64,000 bases of DNA from UBA1876 sp964515395 (GCA_964515395.1 CAZERC010000001.1:1-64000), one strand, 5' to 3'. Numbered from the stretch's first letter, positions 8,397 to 17,470 are shown. The notes: generated from the sequence alone by a model not told the origin. A program made the numbers and translations.

Positions 8397-11300
8397 GGCG
8401 TACATCCTCCCTGCCCTCGTCGGACCTTTCGAGTTCCTTCAGGACCCTGTCGAGTTCGATCATCCCCTTGTAGCCTCCAGGCCCGCGCAGCCGGCCACTG
8501 CTTGCCCTATGCCACCTTCTTCGGTCCAGACCCGAGCCAAGTTCCTCTGTGGCACCGAACAACACCGTTTCCGCCTCGGTGCACCTCACGTATTCTATAC
8601 CATGATTTTTGCCCGCAAGCCTGAGTCTCGCCAGGGCAAGGACGCTTGCCACGGAATCCGGAACGGGTCCGAAACGGTCCCTGAGTTCCTCTTCTATAGC
8701 CTTCACTTCTTCCGTTTCCGATGCCCTCAGCAGACGGCGAAAGAGGGTAACCCGGACATTGGACTGGGGAATGTATGAGGCCGGAAGCCTGAGGGGCAAC
8801 TGAAATTCCACGCGCGTCTTTCCCTGTGCCTCTTCACCCTTGAGTTTCGCCACTTCCTCCTCGAGCATCCTGTAGTACAGGGTAAAACCCACCCGTTCGA
8901 TCCGTCCGTGCTGTTTCGTTCCAATCAGCTGGCCCCCGCCGCGTATCTCGAGATCCCTCCTGGCCAGCTTGTAGCCGGAACCGAGCTCCGTCATTTCGGA
9001 GACGGCCTCGAGACGTTCCCTCGCCTCCGCTGTCAGGGACGACTCGGAGGGATAAAACAGGAAACAGAAAGCCTGCTCTTCACGACGGCCTATCCTGCCA
9101 CGCAACTGGTACATCTGCGCGAGACCGAGATCCTGAGCCTCGTCGACGATCAGTGTGTTCACCCTCGGGAGATCGAGGCCACTTTCAATGATCGTGGTGC
9201 ATACAAGCAGCTGCGTTTCGCCTTTGCGGAACCTCTGCATCACCTTTTCAAGCCGGCGTTCATTCATTCTCCCGTGAGCGATATCGACGGCCAGGTCGGG
9301 AAAAAGTTCCTTGAGCCGCGCTGCGACATGTTCGATGGTTCGTATCCTGTTGTGAACGAAAAAGACCTGTCCGCCCCTTGCCGTCTCTCGCCTGACCGCC
9401 TGCCGAACCAGCCCCTCGTCCCATTCGCCGAGAGAGGTCAGCACGGGACGCTTCCTGTGGGGCGGGGCGGAAAGAACAGAAACGTCCCTGAGCCCGCCCA
9501 TGGCCATGTGCAGTGTCCTCGGTATCGGCGTGGCCGTGATGGACAGCACATCCACCTCGGGGTGCAGGAACTTGGCGTACTCCTTGTGAAACACCCCGAA
9601 ACGATGCTCTTCGTCAATAATGACAAGACCGGGTTCTTTCATCTGCAGGTCCTTCTGGAGCAACCTGTGGGTCCCGATGAGGATGTCCACCCGCCCCGCC
9701 GAGACATCGTCTATGATTGACCGTTGCTCGGGGGAAGGGACAAAGCGTGAAAGCATCCTTACATTCACCGGAAGACCGTCGCATCGGGCGCTGAATGTCG
9801 TCATGTGCTGCTCGGCAAGAAGCGTGGTGGGGACCAAAAAAAGCACCTGGCGACCGTTCTCCACGGCCTTGACGGCAGCCCTGAGAGCGACCTCGGTCTT
9901 TCCGAATCCGACATCACCGATCAAGAGACGATCCATGGGCTGCGGCCGTTCCATGTCTTGCTTCACGTCTTCAATTGCCCTGGCCTGGTCCGCAGTCAGC
10001 TGGAACGGACAGTTCGCCTCGATGCTCTCGGCCAGCTGTCCGTCAGGGCCATTGCTGTATCCCCGGAGGGTCTCCCGCCTCGCATAGAGACCCATCAGCG
10101 CCTCGGCCGATTCCCTGGCCTGCTCCCTTGCCCGATTGACGGATCGCTTCCAGGACTTTCCGCCAAGGCTGTCCAGGGACACCTCTTCACCGGGAGATAC
10201 TTGATAGGGCAAGATCTTGTGGATCTGGACAAGGGGCACGAGCAGCCTCTTGTTGTCCGAGAATTCAAGTATCAGGCAATCCCTCGCCATCCCGTCGGCC
10301 ACAATGGTATCGATGCCCCTGTTTTTCGCCACCCCGTAGTCCTCATGGACGACATAGTCCGTCTTCTGTACGCTTTCGTCCCATTCCACAGGCGGCCCGG
10401 GCTCGACAGGATCGCTTTGGGGAGGGGGAATGACACCGTACAGCTCACCATCGGAAAGGAACAAACTGGAAGTTCCGTGATCGATGAACCCGGCCGAGAG
10501 ATTCCGCTCCCTCACCTGCACATCTTTCAGGCTTTCCAGAAGGGGGGTATTTCCCGCACCTGAGCAGATTGTGACGCTGTATCCCTGCTCTTTCCAGTAT
10601 TCGAGAAAATTCCAAAGAGCCCGCCTGTCCCCCCGGAAATCAGGCAGTTCGGCCATGAACGAGCGCAACCTCGCCCCCTTGAGCATGCCGCTGATTTCCA
10701 GGCAATCAAGGATGTCCAGTTCTTTCCTGACTTCATTCCATGACTGTCCTTCCCGAATGCCGGCCTTTTCCATCATCTCCTCGAGAAGCCACCAGGCAGA
10801 GTCGGCCTGGGTTTCAATCTTGTCAGGCTCGAAAAGGACGATCCGCGTGGTTTCAGGCACCAGTTCGGAAAAAGCTACGTCCGAAGCACCCCTGAGCCCA
10901 TGAAAAAAGGATTCTTTCATGGGGGCGACGCTTCGCTGGTCCTCGGTTCTGAAGAGCCGGAGACTCTCGATGCGATCATCAAAAAATTCAACACGGTGGG
11001 GAAGTTTCCAGGCGGGATCAAAAACATCCACGATGCTGCCGCGACTGACGTATTGTCCTGGATGCCAGACAAGATCCGTTCTTTCGTATCCCGAAGAGGC
11101 GAGCCATTCCAGGAGGGTATCCCGACCCGGACTTTCTCCAACGACAATCGGAAACGAACCCGTAGAGACCTTGAAGGGGGTCATGAGCGCAGCAGGTGTG
11201 GCTGCGAGAAGGCTCTCTTCCTTCTTCCACTTTTCCAGGATTTCACCGCGCCTGACTCGAAGGGCTTCGTTCCTGAATCCATCGATCCAAAGCGGGAGCT

Positions 11301-11532
11301 CGGGAAGGATGATCATTTCCCTGTCCCCATGGAGGGCTGCCCAGTCTGAAACGAATTCCTGAAGAATCCGTTTGTCCGGCATGAGGAAAAGCAAGGGCCC
11401 CTCCACATCCCTGCAGAACCATGCCCAGGAAGCTGTTTTTCCTCCAACATGGACACGCCGGCTTCCGGCAGCAGGACCTTGCGGATAGGCCAGGGCTTCC
11501 TGTGCAGACCGAACCTGTGGAACTTCCTTCAT
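8380..11532 (-). CDS. mfd: Transcription-repair coupling factor Mfd
   Basis: About 1050 residues. Mfd displaces stalled RNA polymerase and recruits UvrA. The order is an N-terminal UvrB-homology region, the RNA-polymerase-interacting CarD/RID-type domain (region beginning YVVHEDYGVAKNRGI), a helicase core with Walker A GDVGFGKTEVALRAA, the box DEEHRFG and SITATPIPRTL, then the C-terminal TRCF domain. The ATG at 11532 has GGGGAG about 8 bases upstream. The 55 residues before it in frame cover the intergenic region and end of pth and are rejected. It is slightly shorter than E. coli Mfd. Confidence 0.95.
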   Translation of the reverse strand: MKEVPQVRSAQEALAYPQGPAAGSRRVHVGGKTASWAWFCRDVEGPLLFLMPDKRILQEFVSDWAALHGDREMIILPELPLWIDGFRNEALRVRRGEILEKWKKEESLLAATPAALMTPFKVSTGSFPIVVGESPGRDTLLEWLASSGYERTDLVWHPGQYVSRGSIVDVFDPAWKLPHRVEFFDDRIESLRLFRTEDQRSVAPMKESFFHGLRGASDVAFSELVPETTRIVLFEPDKIETQADSAWWLLEEMMEKAGIREGQSWNEVRKELDILDCLEISGMLKGARLRSFMAELPDFRGDRRALWNFLEYWKEQGYSVTICSGAGNTPLLESLKDVQVRERNLSAGFIDHGTSSLFLSDGELYGVIPPPQSDPVEPGPPVEWDESVQKTDYVVHEDYGVAKNRGIDTIVADGMARDCLILEFSDNKRLLVPLVQIHKILPYQVSPGEEVSLDSLGGKSWKRSVNRAREQARESAEALMGLYARRETLRGYSNGPDGQLAESIEANCPFQLTADQARAIEDVKQDMERPQPMDRLLIGDVGFGKTEVALRAAVKAVENGRQVLFLVPTTLLAEQHMTTFSARCDGLPVNVRMLSRFVPSPEQRSIIDDVSAGRVDILIGTHRLLQKDLQMKEPGLVIIDEEHRFGVFHKEYAKFLHPEVDVLSITATPIPRTLHMAMGGLRDVSVLSAPPHRKRPVLTSLGEWDEGLVRQAVRRETARGGQVFFVHNRIRTIEHVAARLKELFPDLAVDIAHGRMNERRLEKVMQRFRKGETQLLVCTTIIESGLDLPRVNTLIVDEAQDLGLAQMYQLRGRIGRREEQAFCFLFYPSESSLTAEARERLEAVSEMTELGSGYKLARRDLEIRGGGQLIGTKQHGRIERVGFTLYYRMLEEEVAKLKGEEAQGKTRVEFQLPLRLPASYIPQSNVRVTLFRRLLRASETEEVKAIEEELRDRFGPVPDSVASVLALARLRLAGKNHGIEYVRCTEAETVLFGATEELGSGLDRRRWHRASSGRLRGPGGYKGMIELDRVLKELERSDEGREDVRHGHYR

Positions 11533-11581
11533 TTCAGCACTCCCCAAAAAGAAACATGGCGAGGGCCCGCCCCCGCCACAA

Positions 11582-12184
11582 TCAATTCCTTTCAGATTCT
11601 CCGTTTTCCTCGAGAAGGTCCGGTGCATTGGCCCGCTGCATGGCTTCGTCCAATTTTCCGGCAACCCACAGGCGAAGCGCATCAACGGCCCTGTCAAGAA
11701 TCGATGGGAGCCGCTTCAACTCCCAACGACGAAAGGGGGATGTCACGTATCCTGCCACATCCCCCGGATGATCCGCGCCCGCTATGCCGATGCGCAGGCG
11801 CGGAACGTCCAAAGTTCCGAGAACCGAAAGAACTGATTTCATGCCGTTATGTCCCCCGGCCGAGCCGCTCTTTCGCAGACGTAGTCTGCCGAAAGGAAGA
11901 GCGATGTCATCGTAGACGACAAGTATTTTCCCTGGATCTTGCATCAGTTCTTCTGAAAGCTCATGAAAAACCAGGCCGCTTCTGTTCATGTAAGTCAGGG
12001 GTTTGACGAGAAGAACCTCCCTGCCTTCTATCACAAGGGGACCCCAACGCCGGAGACGTCTGGTTTCCGTTGACGGGACCTCACCGATATCATCCAGCAG
12101 CGCATCGAGAACAAGCCAGCCGACGTTGTGCCGGGTCCAGGCATATTGCAGTCCCGGATTCCCCAACCCCAGTATGAGCCGCAC
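11582..12184 (-). CDS. pth: Peptidyl-tRNA hydrolase
   Basis: A 200-residue bacterial Pth, which recycles peptidyl-tRNA that drops off ribosomes. It opens LILGLGNPG, the signature, followed by TRHNVGW with the catalytic His near residue 19-20, then the loop VYDDIALPFGRLRLRKSGSAGGHNG. The start is GTG at 12184 with GAGGA upstream, six bases after the rplY stop. The order prs-rplY-pth-mfd-mazG is widespread. Confidence 0.95.
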   Translation of the reverse strand: MRLILGLGNPGLQYAWTRHNVGWLVLDALLDDIGEVPSTETRRLRRWGPLVIEGREVLLVKPLTYMNRSGLVFHELSEELMQDPGKILVVYDDIALPFGRLRLRKSGSAGGHNGMKSVLSVLGTLDVPRLRIGIAGADHPGDVAGYVTSPFRRWELKRLPSILDRAVDALRLWVAGKLDEAMQRANAPDLLEENGESERN

Positions 12185-12190
12185 CCGGCG

Positions 12191-12886
12191 TCAGTCCTCT
12201 TTTTCCTGGTCCTCTTCCTCTTCCTCTTTCGCCTTGCCCTTGCCGACAACTTCGATTTCCATTTCTTCGCCTTCTTCCGCCTCTTCTTCCTCTTCTTCCT
12301 CGGGCAGTTCGGGCATCGTGGCGTAGGTCACCATGACGACGGCCGACTCCGGATCATGCTCGATGGCGGCGCTTTCCGGAAGCTCAAGGTCCTTGACGTA
12401 GACAGCGTCCTCGATTCCGAGTTCCGATACGTCCACGACGATTGAATCGGGGATTTCCTTCGGAAGCACATACATCTCGAGCTCGTGTATGACCTGCTCG
12501 AAGACGCCGCCCTGCTTGACGCCGACACAGTGTTCCCTTCCGCTGACCTCGACAGGGACGTTGACGTATACCTTGTGCCCCGACAGCAGCTGGAGGAAGT
12601 CGATATGAAGCACATCTCCAGTCAGGGGATCCCTCTGGACGTCGCGCATGAGGCACATTTCCTCACTGCCGTCAGGCAACGTGGCGTCGATCCTGACAGT
12701 TTCCCAGTGCGGGGAGTTGGCATACTGAAGGACGTTTTTCGACTCCACGATTACCGGAATGGCTTCATCGAGCTCGGGGCCGTAGAAGACAGCCGGTATC
12801 ACTCCTCCGGCACGAAGTTTCTTGCTCACTTCCTTGCCGGTCTTGCTCCGTTTTTTCAGTGTCAGTTTGACAGAAGACGATGTCAT
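12191..12886 (-). CDS. rplY: 50S ribosomal protein L25 / general stress protein Ctc
   Basis: A 231-residue CTC-type L25: an N-terminal 5S-rRNA-binding beta barrel (about residues 5-95, with RAGGVIPAVFYG) followed by the TL5-like C-terminal domain. The last about 35 residues are a long Glu-rich tail mixed with a few Lys, low-complexity and probably disordered. The ATG at 12886 has GGAGG 7 bases upstream. It lies between prs and pth in the conserved order. Confidence 0.92.
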   Translation of the reverse strand: MTSSSVKLTLKKRSKTGKEVSKKLRAGGVIPAVFYGPELDEAIPVIVESKNVLQYANSPHWETVRIDATLPDGSEEMCLMRDVQRDPLTGDVLHIDFLQLLSGHKVYVNVPVEVSGREHCVGVKQGGVFEQVIHELEMYVLPKEIPDSIVVDVSELGIEDAVYVKDLELPESAAIEHDPESAVVMVTYATMPELPEEEEEEEAEEGEEMEIEVVGKGKAKEEEEEDQEKED

Positions 12887-12934
12887 GACTCTTCCTCCTT
12901 AGAGATTCTCAATCCAGCCTGTTTAGACTGCCAT

Positions 12935-13903
12935 CTAGCGGAAAAGAATGCTGACGGAATGGTCGGAATGTATCCTGCTGATGGCTTCCGCAAAAAGCGG
13001 TGCGATAGACAATGTTGTGATTTTATCGATTTGTTTCTCTTTGGGCAATGGTATCGTATCTGTCAATACCAGTCGATCGATGGGCGACGGGCCTATCCTT
13101 TCCACCGCCGGTCCCGAAAGTACACCGTGAGTTGCGCAGGCGTAGACCTTTTCCGCGCCCCTGTTCAGCAATGCCTCCGCCGCCTGGACCATGGTCCCCG
13201 CAGTGTCGATGATGTCATCGACCAGGATGGCGACTTTTCCATCCACATGGCCGATAATCTCCATTACCTTGCTCAGGTTCGCAACTTCGTGGGACCTCCT
13301 TTTGTCAACGATGGCAAGATCGGTGTTGAGGTGCACCGCAAATCTCCGCGCCCGAACGACACCTCCGATATCCGGTGAAACGACGACGACTCGTCCCTCA
13401 TCTATCTCCTGTTTGAGGATCTCCCGAAAATGGGATGCAAGCAGTGGAGTGCCCGTCAGGTGGTCGACGGGAACATCGAAAAACCCCTGGATCTGGCCTG
13501 CATGAAGATCCGCGGCGATGAGTCGATCGGCTCCGGCCTTCTCGATCAGGTTGGCCACGAGTTTTGCCGTGATCGGTTCACGCGCCTTGGTCTTTCTGTC
13601 CTGCCTTGCATATCCAAAATATGGCGTTACCACATTGATTCTGTAGGCCGATGCCCGCCGGAGCACGTCGAGCATGATGAGAAGTTCCACCAGGTTTTCA
13701 TTGACGGGGTGGCATGTAGGCTGAACAACGTAGACGTCAGCACCGCGGACGCTTTCCTCCACCGACACGCCAGTTTCGCCGTCTGAAAACCTGAAAAGCC
13801 TGGCCGAAGCGACGTTGATGCCGAGGCTTTCACAAATCCTTTCGGTGAAGGCCGGGTGCGACGTTCCGGAAAACACCTTGATTTCACGAAGTTTTGATAC
13901 CAT
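12935..13903 (-). CDS. prs: Ribose-phosphate pyrophosphokinase
   Basis: Makes PRPP from ribose 5-phosphate and ATP. The 322-residue sequence has the class I landmarks: FSDGETGVSVEESVRG, VTPYFGYARQDRKTK (ATP loop), AADLHAGQIQGFF (metal site) and the PRPP-binding VDDIIDTAGT. The ATG immediately follows the glmU stop codon, so translation is coupled. The SD lies in the last codons of glmU. Confidence 0.96.
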   Translation of the reverse strand: MVSKLREIKVFSGTSHPAFTERICESLGINVASARLFRFSDGETGVSVEESVRGADVYVVQPTCHPVNENLVELLIMLDVLRRASAYRINVVTPYFGYARQDRKTKAREPITAKLVANLIEKAGADRLIAADLHAGQIQGFFDVPVDHLTGTPLLASHFREILKQEIDEGRVVVVSPDIGGVVRARRFAVHLNTDLAIVDKRRSHEVANLSKVMEIIGHVDGKVAILVDDIIDTAGTMVQAAEALLNRGAEKVYACATHGVLSGPAVERIGPSPIDRLVLTDTIPLPKEKQIDKITTLSIAPLFAEAISRIHSDHSVSILFR

Positions 13904-15295
13904 TCAGGATTGCCCCCCCTGCTTCTTTTTCCGATGTGCCCATCCTTCTATATTCGTCTGCCTGGACCTTCCGACGGCCAGGCTGCCTTCCGGAACATCC
14001 TTCGTGATGACCGATCCTGCACCGGTGAACGAACCGTCTCCCAGTTCCACGGGCGCCACGAGCATGGTGTCGCTCCCGATGAAACAGTCCTTTCCGATGC
14101 GGGTTTCGTGCTTCTTTTGTCCGTCATAATTGCAGGTAATCGTACCGGCTCCGACATTCGTCCTCTCGCCGACATCGGCATCTCCCATGTATGACAGGTG
14201 AGGTACCTTGGCATCATTGCCTATCCTGCTGTTCTTGACTTCCACGAACTTGCCGATGACTGCACCCTCGCCGATCTCGCTCCCGTTACGGATATGCGAG
14301 AAAGGGCCGATGACGGACCTGTCGGCCAGTGAACTTTCCCTCACATCGACATGCCCGGTGATGGTAACGTCGTTGCCGCATTGAACTTTCCGAAGAAGCG
14401 AATGGCTTCCAATCCGGCTTCCGCGACCGATTTTACTCCCGCCGTATATCTGGACGAAGGGATCGATGGAAACATCCGGATCGATTTGCACTTTCGGACC
14501 AATGTACACCGTTCGGGGATCGGCACAGCGCACTCCGGCTCTCATGTGCCTGTCGAGGATACAATCCCGTATTCTCTCCGCCGCCCGGGCAAGCTGGACG
14601 GGGTCGTTGACACCGGCAACCTCATCGGCATCATCGATCAGGACCATCTTCGCCCCTGCCTTTGTCCGTGACAGCGACTCGACGACATCGGTGAGATAGT
14701 ATTCCCCCTGGGCATTCTCCCTTCCAAGTCCCTGGAGACACTCCAGGAGGTCCGGAACACGAAAGACGTAAACACCACTGTTCGCTACGGGGGTTTTCTT
14801 CTCATCTTCCGTAGCGTCCCGTTCCTCGACGACCCTTACCAGGCCGTCTTTTTCGATAACCCTGCCGTACCCGGACGGATCGTCAGGCCGGAAACCGAAA
14901 AAGGTACAGGCCCCGTTGCCGGCGACATGCTCTTTCAAAAGCCAACCTGCCGACCGGCTCGAAAGCTGCGGGACATCCCCGGGAAGCACAAGCACGTGTT
15001 CCAGCCCGCGAAGCCAGTCACCTGCACTCATGACGGCATGTCCGGTCCCGTTCTGCCGCTTTTGAACGCAGATTTCCGTTTCGGGCCATGCCTCCTGTAC
15101 ATAGTCCTCGACACGTTCCCGTCCATGCCCGACGACTACTGCCTTTTTGTCCACGGGAGTTCCCGACAGGTTTTCAAGAACATACCACAGGAGGGGTTCT
15201 CCAAGAATCGGAAGCAGGACCTTCGGTGTCCCGCTTTTCATCCGCGTTCCCTTTCCCGCGGCAAGTACCAGTGCACCAGTACCCTTCCCCTGCAT
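13904..15295 (-). CDS. glmU: Bifunctional GlmU: glucosamine-1-phosphate acetyltransferase / UDP-GlcNAc pyrophosphorylase
   Basis: A 463-residue enzyme making UDP-GlcNAc, the precursor of peptidoglycan. The N-terminal nucleotidyltransferase opens LVLAAGKGTRM with the K of SGTPKVLLP. The C-terminal part is a left-handed beta helix of hexapeptide repeats with the acetyltransferase site around GEGAVIGKFVEVKNS and YMGDADVGERTNVGAGTI. It completes the GlmS-GlmM-GlmU pathway whose other members lie at 17-22 kb. The start at 15295 has AAGGGGG about 9 bases upstream. It is the first gene of a run ending at oadA or mazG. Confidence 0.96.
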   Translation of the reverse strand: MQGKGTGALVLAAGKGTRMKSGTPKVLLPILGEPLLWYVLENLSGTPVDKKAVVVGHGRERVEDYVQEAWPETEICVQKRQNGTGHAVMSAGDWLRGLEHVLVLPGDVPQLSSRSAGWLLKEHVAGNGACTFFGFRPDDPSGYGRVIEKDGLVRVVEERDATEDEKKTPVANSGVYVFRVPDLLECLQGLGRENAQGEYYLTDVVESLSRTKAGAKMVLIDDADEVAGVNDPVQLARAAERIRDCILDRHMRAGVRCADPRTVYIGPKVQIDPDVSIDPFVQIYGGSKIGRGSRIGSHSLLRKVQCGNDVTITGHVDVRESSLADRSVIGPFSHIRNGSEIGEGAVIGKFVEVKNSRIGNDAKVPHLSYMGDADVGERTNVGAGTITCNYDGQKKHETRIGKDCFIGSDTMLVAPVELGDGSFTGAGSVITKDVPEGSLAVGRSRQTNIEGWAHRKKKQGGQS

Positions 15296-15341
15296 CCTGG
15301 AAGCCCCCTTTTCGCATTCCTTTCAGGCAGCAGGCCAATAC

Positions 15342-15371
15342 ACTCTACTACAAGGAACGCTTTTTCTGCAA
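15342..15371 (-). promoter_or_regulatory. Possible promoter for glmU-prs
   Basis: Minus-strand TTGCAG (15366-15371), 18-base spacer, TAGAGT (15342-15347), placed between the tRNA-Gln terminator and glmU. The -10 is weak. Confidence 0.35.
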
Positions 15372-15382
15372 AACACGTAAAG

Positions 15383-15406
15383 CGGGGGAAGCCTCGGCTT
15401 CCCCCG
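15383..15406 (-). terminator. Terminator-like hairpin after tRNA-Gln
   Basis: An 11-base perfect inverted repeat (CGGGGGAAGCC and its complement) with a two-base centre. On the minus strand it is followed by a moderately T-rich stretch (CTTTACGTGTTTT). It lies between the tRNA and glmU. Confidence 0.7.
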
Positions 15407-15418
15407 TACACGGACAAT

Positions 15419-15493
15419 TGGCTGGGGTGGCTGGATTCGAACCAGCGATCGCGGATCCAAAGTCCGCTGCCTTGCCAACTTGGCTACACCCCA
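15419..15493 (-). tRNA. tRNA-Gln (anticodon TTG)
   Basis: The minus strand folds as a full cloverleaf. The acceptor arm is TGGGGTG pairing with CACCCCA, the anticodon stem GCGGA/TCCGC encloses loop CTTTGGA (anticodon TTG), and the T-arm carries GGTTCGAATCC. The CCA end is encoded (15419-15421) after discriminator G. It has its own promoter upstream and a terminator hairpin downstream. Confidence 0.96.
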
Positions 15494-15507
15494 TCACAGG
15501 CGCAGCA

Positions 15508-15538
15508 ATTATAGCCTTTCATGCCGGGACCCTGTCAA
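15508..15538 (-). promoter_or_regulatory. Promoter of tRNA-Gln
   Basis: Perfect hexamers on the minus strand: TTGACA at 15533-15538 and TATAAT at 15508-15513, with a rather long 19-base spacer, about 15 bases before the mature tRNA 5' end. Confidence 0.75.
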
Positions 15539-15570
15539 GGCATGAACAGTGGATGATTATTACCTGTATC

Positions 15571-15615
15571 TTGCGTTCGCAAACTCCCCGAAAGTATTAT
15601 ATACTTCTCGGGAGT
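15571..15615 (+). promoter_or_regulatory. Promoter and inverted-repeat operator candidate of the PerR-like gene
   Basis: TTGCGT (15571-15576), 18-base spacer, TATTAT (15595-15600); an alternative reading is TTCGCA-17-TATATA. The -10 sits at the centre of a 33-base near-perfect inverted repeat at 15583-15615, whose inner arms AAGTAT and ATACTT (15592-15597, 15601-15606) are exact. Location suggests autoregulation. The motif does not match the Bacillus PerR box. Confidence 0.6.
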
Positions 15616-15647
15616 AACCAAAAGATTTCCCAATTGGGGGACAGGCA

Positions 15648-16082
15648 ATGTGGAATGTCGATGAAGCAATAGAACAGCTGAAGGATACCGGAGCCAAGAT
15701 TACGTCGCAACGCGTCGGCATACTGCGACTTCTGGAGGGCAGAAAGGATCACCCTGCTGCGGAACAGATCTACCGTGAGATGCAAAAGGCCTTTCCCACC
15801 ATTTCGTTCGCCACGATTTACAGTACCGCCCAGCTTCTCGAGCAGGCGGGGCTCATCCAGATCATCACCATAGACGACAAGCGGGTATTCTTTGACCCGA
15901 ATCCCGAGGTTCACGGACATTTTCAATGCAACCGCTGCGGAGGCCTTTCCGACTTTCCGGTAGACGACCAGATCGTCGAAAGCCTCAAGGAGAGCACACC
16001 ACACAGTGTCACAGGTGTTCAAGTGTATCTGTACGGTCTGTGCGCGGCTTGCGCCCGCAGGGAAAAACCGCAGATTCATTAG
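15648..16082 (+). CDS. Fur-family regulator, PerR-like
   Basis: A 144-residue Fur-family repressor: winged helix (about residues 5-80, recognition region ATIYSTAQLLEQAGLI) then a dimerisation domain. The presumptive regulatory-metal ligands H35, D83, H89, H91 and D102 align with PerR H37, D85, H91, H93 and D104. An Asp rather than Glu at the last position is the PerR hallmark of peroxide sensing. The structural-zinc cysteines are C94/C97 and C132/C135. The ATG at 15648 follows GGGGGA. It heads a plus-strand group with the next two genes. PerR identity is inferred from ligand pattern, and the target genes are unknown. Confidence 0.85.
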   Translation: MWNVDEAIEQLKDTGAKITSQRVGILRLLEGRKDHPAAEQIYREMQKAFPTISFATIYSTAQLLEQAGLIQIITIDDKRVFFDPNPEVHGHFQCNRCGGLSDFPVDDQIVESLKESTPHSVTGVQVYLYGLCAACARREKPQIH

Positions 16083-16096
16083 GATCCGTCGCCTTC

Positions 16097-16381
16097 ATGG
16101 AGATCCTCTGGCTTGCTCTGGCGGCACTTCTGGTAATGATCAGCATCGCAGGGATTTGGGCCGGGAAGCGGAGATCTTCAAGGTCAGTCGTCTTTTACCT
16201 TTTCCTGTTTTTGTTTTTCGCCCTCGCCGCTTTCACCCTTTTCCGGATCACCTGGTTTGCGGGCCTCGTCATGATCCCGGCATCATTCCTCATCGCGATC
16301 ATTCTCTGCAAAGGCAGAAAGCTTCAGATGGCAAAGGGCAGACAAAAAGCCCCTGAGGAAAGCAAAGATGAAAGCCGGTGA
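16097..16381 (+). CDS. Small two-helix membrane protein of unknown function
   Basis: 94 residues with two predicted membrane segments: the first at the N terminus (ILWLALAALLVMISIAGIW), the second from about residue 32 (VVFYLFLFLFFALAAFTLF), possibly with a third hydrophobic stretch up to about residue 75. The short C-terminal tail is basic then charged. I do not recognise the family. It starts 14 bases after the PerR-like gene and ends 6 bases before the secreted-protein gene, so the three probably form one transcript. The SD (AGGA) is weak. Confidence 0.65.
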   Translation: MEILWLALAALLVMISIAGIWAGKRRSSRSVVFYLFLFLFFALAAFTLFRITWFAGLVMIPASFLIAIILCKGRKLQMAKGRQKAPEESKDESR

Positions 16382-16387
16382 CGAAAG

Positions 16388-17470
16388 ATGATGAAAGAGA
16401 TTTTCGGGAAACGTATAGTGTCGGGAATCCTCGTCAGTCTTGCGTTTCTGGCCCTGACAGTCGCCGAAGGAGCCGCAGCAGACACGCAGGGGTACAGAAT
16501 CGTCATCGAGGCCGTACCCGACGGAAACATCACAGCGGTGAGGAATCAAGGCGGATCGCTGCATCTCGGATCGGTGGTTTCCCTGCCGTCATCCACCAGA
16601 TGGCCTGCCTTCACGGCCGCCAAATGGGGGAAGCCGGGCACAGTTGTGGCAACTGCGGTCAACGCCATCCACATTCTTGTTGATATCGAGGACGGGCGGG
16701 GACGGACCGTCAGCATCCTCCCGAAAGACACCTTTGCACCGGCTGCCGGAGAAAAAGCCTTCTACCTCACTGACATTCCGCCTGGGCGAGGCCTGTTTGG
16801 TGCATGGGCCCCGCCTGTGGGAAGCACTGTAATCTTCAGGAAAAACGCTTCCAAAGATGAAAAGCCAAAGGCCGGAGTGACGACGTCGACAGTGGAAATC
16901 ATGGTGGCTCCGCAGCAGACGCCATGGTACGTCGAATTCGAAAACCGTCCGGGCGGACGCATCACCGCGTGGACCGACTCGGGCCCCCGGCTTTTGGGCA
17001 GGATCGTCCGTCCACTTGCCGGGTGCGGACGTTTCGGCGGAACCCGGTTCCAGCGAACGGGCAGGATCAGGGCAAATCACCCGGGCGTCGTTGATGTCAG
17101 CACTTCACCGGAAGGGATCATCGGAGGGTTTCAGATTCTGCCGCTGGCACATGCCGCGTCGCCGGAAATGGACAGCGCATGGAAACTGTCCCAGTGGCTC
17201 ATCGTGGCTCCGGACAAGGGAACCTTCACAGGCAGGGAGCCCCTCTTTTCTTCCGGTTTTGTCACAGGCCCCGCCGCCGGCGAAAAACTCTGGGATTTCT
17301 GGTCAACCTACGGGCGCAGATCCCTTGTCCTCGCCAGGATCAGCGGAGGCCCCTGGGAATGGATGCCCGAAGCCACAGGAAGGAACGACACCGCTCTGGA
17401 AAAGATTACCCATCTGCGTCTTTATTTTCCATCCACCCGTGAACCGTTGAAGGCGGCCGATACCCGGTAG
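16388..17470 (+). CDS. Secreted protein of unknown function with an internal duplication
   Basis: 360 residues starting with a signal peptide (basic start, hydrophobic core LVSLAFLALTVAEGAAA, cleavage likely near residue 31). No known domain is recognised. Two halves resemble each other: residues about 36-95 (YRIVIEA-PDGNITAV... LGSVVSLP... GKPGTVVATAVNAIHILV) and about 183-245 (WYVEFENRPGGRITAW... LGRIVRPL... GRIRANHPGVVDVS). Both share a G-x-ITA-x9-LG-x-V pattern followed by a Gly/Val/Ala-rich strand, suggesting a duplicated beta-rich module. It is last in the PerR-like group and is followed by a terminator. Confidence 0.75.
   Translation: MMKEIFGKRIVSGILVSLAFLALTVAEGAAADTQGYRIVIEAVPDGNITAVRNQGGSLHLGSVVSLPSSTRWPAFTAAKWGKPGTVVATAVNAIHILVDIEDGRGRTVSILPKDTFAPAAGEKAFYLTDIPPGRGLFGAWAPPVGSTVIFRKNASKDEKPKAGVTTSTVEIMVAPQQTPWYVEFENRPGGRITAWTDSGPRLLGRIVRPLAGCGRFGGTRFQRTGRIRANHPGVVDVSTSPEGIIGGFQILPLAHAASPEMDSAWKLSQWLIVAPDKGTFTGREPLFSSGFVTGPAAGEKLWDFWSTYGRRSLVLARISGGPWEWMPEATGRNDTALEKITHLRLYFPSTREPLKAADTR

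Noticed and set aside
15591..15607. Classical Bacillus-type PerR box in the PerR-like promoter
   Set aside because: The palindrome is clear, but it shares too few positions with TTATAAT-N-ATTATAA to be called that box.
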